In this document: in pieces, positions 20,357 through 31,300 of the stretch
How positions within the stretch are numbered: position 1 is the stretch's first letter
How the letters are laid out: every line of letters begins with the position of its first letter
DNA from: Phallusia fumigata
Taxonomy: Eukaryota; Chordata; Ascidiacea; Phlebobranchia; Ascidiidae
NCBI GenBank assembly: GCA_008931825.1
Contig: QXVZ01014330.1
Location: forward strand, 1-39,244
Length of the DNA stretch: 39,244 nucleotides
Direction of reading: 5' to 3'
The notes under the pieces: generated by a model
Told to the model about the DNA's origin: nothing
Database searches by the model: none
The model's input: only the letters and a program-made list of their open reading frames with translations
Program-made: the position numbers and the translations under genes

Positions 20357-22084
20357 CTTGTCTTGCATCTAATTAGGCCATCTATGGCATTGCGGGTCGG
20401 TGGTTGGTCATGTCGGAGGCTGATTGGGTACAAACGTATTTCGTCAAAGGTTGAGTTCGTGCTGTCTGGATATGATTCACTAATTACCAGAAGTCAATGG
20501 CGGTTGCCACAGTACGTGCTAGTAGTTATATCGTTGCAGGCGCATTATCATATTTTTGGTTCTTGCAAATCAAATTGAATTTTGGCGCAAAAAACATGTT
20601 GTGGTGATTCGAAAAGCACATAATATTCGCTTGCATTTCCCAATTTGTTTTCAGTTGATTTGTGGAACTGAAAGTAGAATAACCTGACTGATCAACTTTA
20701 TGGTGACGCATGTAGAACATCCTCGCAGACAAGGGAATTTCGTTTATTGCCTTTTCGAAGTAAACATGCAATCGCTAATATTGCTGCCCTTGGTTTATTG
20801 TGGGCACAAAATAGATCGATCAACCAGCATATTTTGCAACATTTTTTGTATTTTGGTTTTTGTATTTGTAATTTCGTTTCCAAAACTGATTTGTTGTTTT
20901 GGAAACGAAATACATGCTTTATTTAGGTCAAAGAGGCGATTGCTTTTGTACGTAGTTCAAACCACTGATTGTTAGTTTGTTCTTTCTTCTTCTTCTTCGT
21001 TTTTTGACGTTTCGCGGTGCCTGCCACCATTTTCGTTTCAATCGTCAAACCAAAGAGTTGCGACTTTCACATTGTTGCTATTTATGTCTTTGTTTAAAGG
21101 TTAATCTCGTGTACAACCGTAATTTTAGCTTGTAGCAAGACGATGTGGAAAGTTTTTTTTTTGGTAGAGTTCTGACCTGTTTTGTTATTTGGGTATAATG
21201 GCATCAAATTACAGTTACNCTTGTCTTGCATCTAATTAGGCCATCTATGGTATTGCGGGTCGGTGGTTGGTCATGTCGGAGGCTGTTTGGGTACAAACGT
21301 ATTTCGTCAAAGGTTGAGTTCGTGCTGTCTGGAAGTGATTCACTAATTACCAGAAGTCAATGGCTGTTGCCACAGTACGTGCTAGTAGCTATATCGTTGC
21401 AGGCGCATTATCATATTTTTGGTTCTTGCAAATCAAATTGAATTTTGGCGCAAAAAACATGTTGTGGTGATTTGAAAAGCATATAATATTCGCTTTCATT
21501 TCCTAATTTGTTTTAAGTTGATTTGTGGAACTGAAAGTAGGACAACCTGACTGATCAACTTTATGGTGACGCATGTAGAACATCCTCGCAGACAAGGGAA
21601 TTTCGTTTATTGCTTTTTCGAAGTAAACATGCAATCGCTAATATTGCTGCCCTTGGTTTATTGTGGGCACAAAATAGATCAATCAACCAGCATATTTTGC
21701 AACATATTTTGTATTTTGGTTTTTGTATTTGTAATTTCGTTTCCAAAACTGATTTGTTGTTTTGGAAACGAAATGCATGCTTTATTTAGGTCAAAGAGGC
21801 GATTGCTTTTGTACGTGGTTCAAACCACTGATTGTTAGTTTGTTATTTCTTCTTCTTCTTCGTTTTTTGACGTTTCGTGGTGCCTGCCACCATTTCCGTT
21901 TCAATCGTCAAACCAAAGAGTTGCGACTTTCACATCATTGTTGCTATTTATGTCTTTGTTTAAAGGTTAATCTCGTGTACAACCGTGATTTTAGCTTGTA
22001 GCAAGACGATGTGGAAAGTTTTTTCTTGGTAGAGTTCTGATCGGTTTTGTTATTTGGGTATAATGGCATCAAATTACAGTTACA
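20357..22084. repeat. 860-bp block repeated across the 'n' at 21219
   Basis: 20357-21218 and 21220-22084 are near-identical from CTTGTCTTGCATCTAATTAG to GGCATCAAATTACAGTTAC, with scattered substitutions and small indels. The left copy stops at the n; the right one continues into unique sequence. Same signature as the other 'n' joins, so most likely two unmerged alleles. The paired open frames (for example 20700-20975 and 21563-21838) are shadows with no recognisable product. Confidence 0.9.
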
Positions 22085-23483
22085 TAGTTTTGTAAAAATG
22101 CGTGGGCAGCAGCCAGTATGTCACTGAGCATGGCACATATGCAATTCATTTTAAACACAACCTGAGTGCACAACTGCACAGTTTACACTAAAACTGACAA
22201 AAAAACAAATTTAGTTGCAAATTGTATTCTTGGACACACGCCTCAAGACCCATAAATTCTGTATGGTAGAAAAAGATAGGTAATATATGTATACACAGAA
22301 GGTGCGGACAGTATTGATAGAGTATGCTGGTAGATTTGGGGGAGGATGCAGGGATACCGCCAGCGCCAGTCGTAGGTAGTATCAAAAATAGATCTTAACC
22401 TTGTACAAAAGAACTTTATGTAAAATCGCGTCACCCAACTTGCATTAGTTGCATCGGCTTCGTGCTGCAAAAGATAGATATGCAAAGACGTCGGTTAAGT
22501 ACGGATGGGGCAGTTGGCGCGTACAACGAACGTTTGAAGAAGATTTTGCTTGCAATTTGAAAAAGCAGCATGGCGCGAAAAAATAACTGGAGATTATCGA
22601 AGCACCGTAAGTGGGCGAATAGCTTCCTTGAGCTAATAAGTGTGACCAAACAACATCCGAGCTTTTATCGGTATGCCGTGGGCTTTTAAATGTAATCGTG
22701 AGTTAGATCATCTGACGCCTACTCACGATCGTGACAAGGGCTCACAACATCTTTGCGATTCAGGAAGAAGTATCGTGACGCCGCTAGCAGCGCAATAGCC
22801 GTAAACAAAAATATGCGAACGAAACCATGACGAAGGAAAACGACGGGAAATAAAGGAAATGGGCAAGAACAGTATTGAACGCTGTACAAAACGAGCACGT
22901 ACAAGAAAACAAAAATCGACAAAGAACGCGGGACACATACATAAGGAACGTATAGTACGAACAGAAAAACAAAACAAAAAATGCTTTACGAGCAATAAAT
23001 AGTGAAAAATACTGAACTGGGGGCAACAACGAGAACTAGAGGCGCAAGAGAAACCAAGTACGTGGTCAGGTCAGAATGTATTTCAGCCGGTTTTATGAAT
23101 GAAAAATTCGACGTTATCGCATGTGTACGTTGTATAGTAGCCAATATGGCGTGTTACTTTTTTAGTTGAAAGTGTGATGAATGCAAATACATGGACTAAA
23201 GTCGTCACGGTTTTATCGCGCTTCGCAGCTTCGGGTGAGCAAACAATTTTCTTTTTCGCGTTATATGATTGCGTAAGCAGCGATCGCTGACATCATGAGG
23301 TACCAAGTTGCACTCCGCGCTTGTGTATAGCATGAAGAATGGCAAAACGAAAATAAGAAATTTTCTTCGCTCAGCAGACAGTGGTTATGCGCGGCGCCTC
23401 GAGGGGACGAGGTGGCACAGTTTAGATTGCACTTAAACACATTGTCCGTAGCGGCTCGACAAAGATTAAGCTCACCCGCGATA
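22085..23483. other. 3' flank of the FGF gene
   Basis: Contains the FGF 3' UTR by position. I found no canonical AATAAA on the minus strand close to the stop and no other gene. Confidence 0.45.
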
Positions 23484-23932
23484 TCACGTATTGCCGACCG
23501 CTTGCGGCGCTGGCGAGTTTCTTAAACGCCGCCGTAAGATACGCAGTAACAAGTTCTGTCGTATTGAGCGACGGCGTTGGTGGCCCGATCGCGTTGGGCT
23601 CAATATTTTGTCCGGGTACTGCGACCCGATGCGGTCATCGGCTTCCATGAGCTGATGAACGGATCGACTCACGCGTCGTCCTGCTTTGTTCTTTGCTTTA
23701 TTCCGCTTCCTTTTCGAATTCTTTTTCTTCTTCGACCGACACTTGCGCCTGTTGTGTTTTCTGCACTTCTTCTTTTTGCAGCGCTTACGTCCCCGCTTTC
23801 CTTTCCTGCACTTTCTTCTCTTTTTCTTCCCTTTCTTGGGCTTGAGGCCTTTTGAACGAACTTTGTTGTTTGCGAGTCCTGAGGAAGTTGATGCACTTGC
23901 CGATGTCAAAGTTGTGTCCAATGTGGCCGGAT
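23484..23932 (-). CDS. FGF exon 4: Lys/Arg/Cys-rich tail
   Basis: Starts after an acceptor ctgcttatcag at 23933, in phase with exon 3, with DPATLDTTLTSASAST. Then come about 50 residues that are mostly Lys and Arg, with four cysteines spaced C-x9-C-x4-C-x7-C, and a second Arg-rich patch (RRRSIRQNLL and RILRRRLR) before the stop. Such a tail should bind heparan sulfate strongly and limit diffusion. Two other frames are open over part of the exon, but only this one keeps phase from a good acceptor. Confidence 0.75.
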
Positions 23933-26900
23933 CTGATAAGCAGTATGTATACCAGTTTAAAGTTACCGCCCTCTATGAGGCAAGTGGTACAACAACTAAC
24001 TACTCTTGCAAAGGTGACTAAATACAAATCGATGTCCAGTGTTAACATCAGAGTTTAACCTAGCTGTTTAAAACGTTGGCTCGATCGATAATTAGACTTG
24101 CATGCAACTATTTCAATGCGGTAATATTTGTGTGTATATTATGTGTTTACCGTTTGTTGTAGTTATATCGACAGTAGCTGTTGTGGTAGTTCTTCTCGGT
24201 TGGGAAACTTCACTGCTGGTAGTCGCGGATGGTTGGGCTTCTATAGGCGTCACATCAAAACCTGCATCATCTATTTTGCGCACAAGAAAATGCGTCCGCG
24301 TGTTGGTGTCGTTGCGGAAACGGCGACGCGTGGGTTTGCCGTTTCGCAGTGCGATGAACGATCTGTGACTTACAGACTTGTAGGCGTCGTGAGAATTGGC
24401 CTTGTACACATGTAGAAAGTCGGTGTTGTTGTCGCTGTCGTGCTCCTGCAACAGGTGGTGCAATGTGAATACCGATCGGGCACTTCCCATAATTAACGCA
24501 GGGTTGACTTCAGCGCTACACTGCAGCGCTTGTTTGCGTAATTGTATATGCGCATATGGCTCACAAACACTTACCGTGGCATATAGGCTTCCATCGTCGC
24601 GCATCGCCAAGTATCGACCAGTCTTATTCCCGCGAATCTTCACCCGCAGGTCCAGTCCCAGCCTGAGCGTGTTCACCACAGCTGCGAATAAAGCGATGGC
24701 CCAAGTCACAACAATGACATTCAATATCGCAGTAACTAGGGCCAAAACGATTTTTCCCATGCTTGCACAAACTGCCTTTTGTGGCTCCCTACGTCATGTT
24801 ACCTGAGCCACCCGTTGCGTGGTTAAACTGTAAATGTGCCCGGCCTGGGGACAAACGCAAGGTCTATGTCAATTTTCATCAGGACGGCTACCGAGCCGAG
24901 TTAACAGGTGGTCGGCACAGCGTTTGATAGAGCGGTCGTTGTTTCGTGTGGGTACAACTCTGTCGCCTAGTGTTTTGTATAGCCACAGTGCGGACTGTTG
25001 TGGCGCAATGAACCGCGGCCGTCCCATTACCGCCTCCATGAGAAAGTATGTTCGCACAAGGGCGGCGGCGGAAACTGGAATCGAACATCAACGCGTTTAG
25101 CTCCGTTGTTTACAAGCGAGCTTGCGTGTGGCGCGGTTGGCAACAAAGCACCGCCAGTTTAAACTTTCAACGCGCAAAACATAAGCAAAGGTAAATCATG
25201 ATTTCCGCGGTGGCAATTTAACCTTTGCCGGGTCTATTTTTGGTCGCGGACGCTCGAAAATTGGCAGATATGTGTCGCCAACTTTCGCAGCGTCAGACCC
25301 TTCGGCCGGAAAAGAAAGGAAATGTAATAATGTCGCGCGCAGATGAAACGGAGCACAAATCGAATTAATTTGCCGGATGACAGGTCATCAGTTTGTGACT
25401 TAGGCGTGGCGAGACACATCTCTCGTTTGAAGAGCAATATCACGCCTAAACATAAGCGCGGTTGGCTTCAAACGACGCATTTTTGCACGGTTTTGTAGTC
25501 AACAGCCCTTCTGCGACGAGTCGCACACATACACACTCAAATCAGCCGTGGGTGGGTCGATGTGGCCAACACGCCCAAACTGCGTCATAGCGTCCCGGGC
25601 CGTGGCATGCTCAGTACAGAAGTTTATAATTATGTATCAATAGGCGGAGTACTTAAACTGAGCCCTCCACTACACTAGACAAAGCGCCAAGTAGCCCCTG
25701 CCATTAGCATTATATTCGCTTAAAGTGGCGCAAAGACAGGTGACTGGGGCCTCAAGCGCCATCGGCGAGCCGGACGAGAGCCTGCTGGGAACGTGAGAAT
25801 CGCTTTTATGGAATTATGTCCCGACATCTCTATGGCTCGCTACAATAACTCGCTGTTTGTGTGAACAATTCTCTGGAATCCAAAGGCGTACTTGAACAAA
25901 AGCTGCTCATTAGTTCATGATGGAAACCCTGGCAACGAACGTAAATGTGTGGGCTTTGTGTTTTACGTTTTATAAAGTTTGAAATATTGGAGTAATGGTT
26001 TTTCTCTAAAGATCTAAGAAATAGGCAAAACTTTTTTGCAGATGTTACCCAGCCATTCGCCAGACAGCGTCTCAAGGACTGCCCCGCCCTACAGAAAGCG
26101 ACAGTCAATTTTGAACCCACGATTACACAACCCATCGGGCGATTTCAATATAATTAGGCCCCGATTTTAAAAGGGGACGCTCGTTCACACGTTGCCAGGC
26201 TATTTTACCTGCCGCCCCCGGGTTCCAAGTGGTGTGTAAATTGAGACTTCCGCTTGCGAGGTGGGAAAAAACGGGCGAGTTTAATTGGCAACACCTGTTC
26301 CTGTCATCCCTCGCCTTCGTGTAGCTGGGTCTGAATAGGACACAGGAAAGCACGCGTCGGTGGTGTTTGTCAACGTGCCACCTCTCACCTGACCTTACAC
26401 GGACCGCCTCGTCTTAGTCGCCAAGTCAAGCTCTAATCGGACAGCCGTCATTGAATTAGGTCTGGTTATATCATGGGAAGACCTCGCCCGAATGGCAAAG
26501 GTCGCCCAAAATTCTGACTAACGAAGCGGGTAAACTTTGTAGATCGCGTGCGCTCGTGTAATTTACCCATCTAAACCCCCGGGCCCTTCGTTGGGTTAGA
26601 ACAGGACGCAAACGAGGCGACTCGCAATGACAAAAACATACCACATCTTAGCTACGCCGTGCGATTATTGCTACTATGTCAACAACGAAACGCTGTTTGC
26701 TAGAAAATCTACCGAGTTCACCTTCCTCGAATTACAATAAAATCAACTTTGCTATTCAATTCCCCGCCAGTCGAACAAAAACGCCAACGCGAATGACCTA
26801 GCAAAAATGGCGACAGCGTGTTTACTACCCTTTTCTGGTACCTGTCCATAAATAACCCATCTATTACTCCTTGGGAGGCAGTTGTCGGCTTGTTAATGAT

Positions 26901-28311
26901 TAACAAATAGGGCGGATGGGCGTTTGGCAGAATTTCCCACCAGCAGAACCCAATGGGCTGCCGGGTAACTGCAGATCATATTCTAAACATTGTTAAGTTT
27001 GATCCTTAATTCAAGATTTCGTTAGGGTCTGGCTGATGCTATGCTTAATCCAAGTACACGCCTTTCATAGTTATTAGGCCAAGTTAAAGAGCTAATCGTA
27101 AAAACTGTACACTTACAATATGCATCGATGTTTTTATCATTGACAAACTCCACTTGTCCGTCGGGCAGCATACGGAGCGTCAACCCGCTTTTATAATGGT
27201 AAAGAGTTTGCACTTGTTTTCGCAGGTGCCCGCCCTTGATACTGGTAGGAGGAAGAACCGAAACGTCCGGCAGGGTGTGGATGGGCGAATTTTTTGACCT
27301 AGGCGGAAGGTGTCGCTTCTGGTTGAGCCCCTGGTTCTTGCTAGGTGCCACAGTTGTTTGAAATAAGTTCAAAATGTGGTGAAACGTTAGTGGCTTCCCT
27401 TGCTCTGGAGCGCCGCGTTTTACATGGTGGTTGTGGCGACCAAGTCCAAGGTGCGACGCCAAATGCCCCATATGACCGCGACGTGCCTCCGACAAAATCC
27501 TCCTTGCGGCCGCGACGCTGATGTTATGCTTTGGATCAATCTGCCTCAGTAGGCTTAGAAACATCATCAAAACAGGATCGCTTTCATTTCTGGGCCTGTC
27601 GCGAACCGGCACAGATGATGTTTCGTATGTCACACCCCCGACATGGGAATCCGTTTGAGCATAATCCAAGTTCTCGACCGCTTTGATATCAGAACGCGAT
27701 GACGACGTTTCGAACGCGGACCTCTCAGTCGATGATGTGCCGCGTCCCGAGGGAACTGACGTGGGCCGTTGTAGCCGGTCGGACGGGTGGGTTGAAACCG
27801 AATCATGTTCCAAATTCATGTTTGTCGCAGGCTCATGGGAAGTGCTTTTGTTCTTGCCGCTGTCTTTTCCATCAGCGCCGTGCAGCATAACACTCGTCAT
27901 GGTTGAAACTGTCGCCGGCCTAACTGTGTTCTCCACATCCGTCCAACGTTTTCCAAACGACTGCAGACTTCGTGTGCTGCGTTCATGCGCCCGCAACTGT
28001 CTGTGTAAGTCCACCAGGGCGTTTGGCAATATCTGGAACATGTCTTGTTGGCGCAAAACGCTGGTGAAATGGCGACGTGGGTGAAACTTTGCGCGTGCGA
28101 AATTCCTGTGACTGATGACGTGCCTCAGCATCCCATTCTCGTCACGTGTCCCCCGATTGGCTGCGACAAACGCAGATCCAACGAAAGCTAAAAACAGCAG
28201 CAAGTATCCTTTTGCGGTGACCAGTGTCATGTTAAGCATGTAGAGTAACTTTTCGACTTGAACAATTACTTCGTGGCAGCAGGGCTTTGTGTTCAGCTCG
28301 TACAGTACCAT
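23484..28311 (-). CDS. Divergent secreted fibroblast growth factor
   Basis: Four exons: 28311-27117, 24681-24575, 24520-24151, 23932-23484, with phases 1, 0 and 1 matching; about 706 codons from the first ATG, or 679 from the ATG at 28230, which has A at -3 and gives a clean signal peptide (MTLVTAKGYLLLFLAFVGSA). The beta-trefoil core runs from about residue 366 to 517: GLTLRMLPDGQVEF, LRVKIRGNKTGRYLAMRDDG, SVFTLHHL and FIALRNGKPTRRRF, then HFLVRKI. Exon 2 (107 nt) and both flanking introns sit where FGF genes classically split. Secreted FGFs bind FGF receptors with heparan sulfate. The VKIRG and THFLVRKI blocks look most like the FGF8/17/18 group, but I would not fix the orthologue. Odd: a 315-residue pro-region, Ser for the core Cys, and a long basic tail. 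FGF family is secure; exon 4 rests on splice signals and phase. Confidence 0.9.
24151..24681 (-). CDS. FGF core exons 2 and 3 with a 54-nt intron
   Basis: Exon 2 (24681-24575) follows a pyrimidine-rich acceptor (ctttattcgcag) and ends GCCACG|GTAAGTG after DGSLYAT. Exon 3 (24520-24151) starts after gcgctgcag. The 54 nt between are a multiple of three without a stop, so an ORF caller reads straight through and adds 18 false residues. The split after DGSLYAT matches the conserved FGF intron site. Exon 3 ends AACG|GTAAAC after a Thr-rich stretch (RRTTTTATVDITTTNG). Confidence 0.85.
24682..27116 (-). other. FGF intron 1
   Basis: A 2.4-kb intron between a perfect GTAAGT donor and a clean CAG acceptor. 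I see no exon, repeat or RNA gene in it. It is long for this window and may hold regulatory sites. Confidence 0.7.
27117..28311 (-). CDS. FGF exon 1: signal peptide, long pro-region, first FGF strands
   Basis: 398 codons from the first ATG. Signal peptide is best from Met28 to about Ala50. The next 315 residues are low-complexity, rich in Ser, Thr, His and Arg, with candidate basic cleavage sites (FGKRW near 120, AARRI near 270, ARRGH near 278, HVKRG near 298, NQKRH near 332). The last 33 residues begin the trefoil: LYHYKSGLTLRMLPDGQVEF. Donor is a perfect TATT|GTAAGT. Cleavage at one of the KR sites would release a protein of normal FGF size. Confidence 0.88.
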
Positions 28312-31300
28312 TCGACCTCTAACATTCTTCTTTTGACTTCAAAGGTGATGCGTCAAGCCTAAAATGTACAACATGCCTCTACAGATGACGTGTGCGTGTG
28401 TGTTAAGCGACAATGCTGGAACTTAGAGACTGAAAAATAAAAGCCGTTAAAATTACCCAAATTACTGTTTATTATAAATCATGTGGCAACAAGCAACTCC
28501 TCAAGATTCGTGTATTCCCTCATTTTACAAACATTTGGTGATTTGTTTATAAGATTGCGCAAAATCCCATGTATATATAAGGGATTGGCGCACGACAGGG
28601 CTTAGCAAACTGCACCGACGTGCAACCCCTGGCCCTGAGCTCATTGTCACTTGGTCGTGCTGCGGTAGTTTAAACCGCGATATCAACGCCTACGATGCGA
28701 ATAGCGCAAGTATGTGTACGGACAAGAAAAACCACGTTTACACGATTTCCAAAGCAGCTAAAGTAATCTCGTAAGCGTTTGGTTAAAGGCTAGCGGCGGC
28801 CACCTGAATTGTCTTTCACCCAGCACGAGATGCAAGAATTTGTAAACAGTCGTGCCACTTCGGCTCATCGGACGGTATTAAGCGAACGAGCAGCACGATC
28901 ACGCTTCTGAGAAACTCTCAGTAGCTCGGGGTGATCCCGAACAATTCGCGGTCTGCTCGTGCAGGAAGTGGCTGCGGAGAAACGACCGCGGCGAACCCAA
29001 ATCAATTTGCCGACAGAAAGACAAGCAATCACGAATCGAGCTCCATTTTCACCGCATTCAACCGCCAGGACCTAGCATGGCGTTGACCCCTTCGCACTTA
29101 CGCCTTTGTTGGTCCACGATTACACCCTAATAGGGACTGATTCGTGGGACTGGACGACGCCGTATCCGTCTTCCATTACATCACGGTTTCATTGAAAAGC
29201 GAGCGCTAGTGTAATGCTCCATTCACACAGAACTCGAGCCGTGCGTCATCGGTCCCTGCCACTTTGTTGCTTGTTTGTTTTACGGGATTTCCAAAACTAT
29301 CACTAAAGGACTGGCGTGTTTCGCCCACATTCATCCCCTTGTCCGGCACAGGCGGTGCGAAATCGCTTGCGAGTTTTCGGTTTGTCGAATTGTTAGCTTA
29401 AGCATTCTGCGAATTCCAGTCGGTTTGGGTCACGTCCGTGTTTGTTTTCTGTTAGTAAAGTAACACTTCGCTACTTCCCTTCTAGCGCGGAGCGTTTATG
29501 CCCACGGGTTCGATTGCATGCCACAAGATGCACATCCTTGGCGCTTTTATATGACCACAAGCTCGAAAATATCTCGGCCCGGGCAACCGCCATGGGCATT
29601 CTGAAGTGATCAGGTAGATACTGTTTCGTTTAAGCTCAAAAGCCGTTTAAAGTTAATCCCTTGCTGCCGACACGTCGCCACAGCAGCACCTTTGGAAGTC
29701 AATATTAGTTTGGTGGCGCAAGGGCTGTTTAACTGCAACGCCGAACGAGCAAGGCTTCGGCGTTTACCTCGCGTTGTTGCTATTTGCTGTACGCTCCTAG
29801 GGCAACGATTAAAAAAACATGAAGAAAACTACTCGACTGGATTACAGCTATGCGTGAACTCGCTTGCAACGCAAACGTTATTGTGTACCGGATCAACACA
29901 CCGACAATGCTATCTGCGGCAACTGCTGTCGACGTAAAACAAACACCAGTTGAACTGTGACGTCGTGTCGGAATGAAGGGCAAACATCCATATTGGACTT
30001 TTTCAACTCGCAACTTGCTTTGCTGTGACTACTGACCATGCAGATTAGCAACAAACTCGACGTAATTGCGCGGTTTTGAACACTGCCATCTGCACCTTGA
30101 CTCGGCGTTCAAAGTTCGGCGTTTGTAAACTTTCGGAGGTCGGTAAAAGTGACTGACAACTTCTCGAAGCAAGTGGCCGCTAATGATTCCTCGAACCTTG
30201 TTTTCAGCTCCTTATCGTCGGAACTCCTACTACAGACTGCCACATACAAACCGCCACTGTGCCCCAGCACCTGTTTCGCTAGAATATGAACAAAAACATG
30301 GCGGTAAAAATATCCCTCATTTGGTAAACTGTGTCGAGCATCTGCGCCGGGCTCCTGTGCCGGAGCTTTTGCGTCCACTCCCAGCCGGCTGGCGGCAAGT
30401 AACCATCACTGACACTCTGTTACGCATCTAACACACCGCAAAGACCAAACTGCACTTGAAATTCCAACTGAACTGTCACTTGTCAAAGTTTCACAAGCGT
30501 CTTTACTTAGAACAGCCTGAAAATGGCGGCGGTCCATCTGTGGCGGCTTCACCACTGCAGCTTCGGCCTCCCACACTGTTGGCAACAGACCAGTGACGAC
30601 GCGCCTAACTTTGCACCTGTCATTTACACAAGTCTCGATCGGTTGTGTACCCCGCGCAATCGAGTGCTGCGCTTGAAGCAAACAATTTCGTTTTTCCCGC
30701 ACGTGGCACGCTGCACGCGTTCTGCCTGGAGCGCGCAGCGACCCGCCTCTTGCGCAAATTTCACAAACTGCGAGGCAAGCGGCCCCTCAACACCTGGCCA
30801 CTCTAAACGACGCTCACAAACAAGTCTAGTTAATGATCGGTGAAAACCTTGACTGCTGCCGCCGATGCATGCTCGGGGTATCGCTGACAGTCAAATTGCT
30901 TGCTCTCATCACAGATCTTACAGCGTGCTTGCTTGCATCTGAAACCTATACTGCCCTGTCCCTGTAAGTGCGGTGTCAGTAGGTTACAAACCCTGCTGAC
31001 GCCACAACTAGGACTGAATGGATTTGGAAACGCAGGCGCTTATAATGGAACAATGCGTCCAACATTAAACCGGAATGTTTGAACAAACTTGGAATATGAA
31101 TGCAGTGTATGTTGACACTTGGCCTATTTATAGACGTCAATCACACGTAACCCCTGAGTTGAACAGAACGTCGTCGAATGCCCCCAAACTCTTTACCCGC
31201 GCCTCGAAAACAGCGTGGACGCGTCGCCGCAAACCGCACAAAGGGAAAATAGTCGGCCATCACGTCTTGACGCTTCTGCTTAGCGCGATGTTTTCCCCTG

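Noticed and set aside
20700..21838. Paired 91-codon plus-strand frames repeated at 20700 and 21563
   Set aside because: Repeated only because the block is duplicated at the 'n'. Both strands are open and neither matches a family.
23785..24048. Alternative frame over FGF exon 4 (VTFARVVSCCTTC)
   Set aside because: Its acceptor also keeps phase, but it gives no tail that fits a secreted factor and ends earlier; the basic Cys tail from the acceptor at 23933 is the better reading. Only cDNA can settle it.
24575..24760. Upstream extension of the FGF exon starting MGKIVLALVTAILNVIVV, which looks like a signal or membrane segment
   Set aside because: The hydrophobic run is mostly the pyrimidine-rich intron end before the CAG acceptor at 24682. 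The true signal peptide is in exon 1 at 28230.
25070..25100. GTTCGATTCC on the minus strand, like a tRNA B box
   Set aside because: No A box, acceptor stem or cloverleaf could be built around it.
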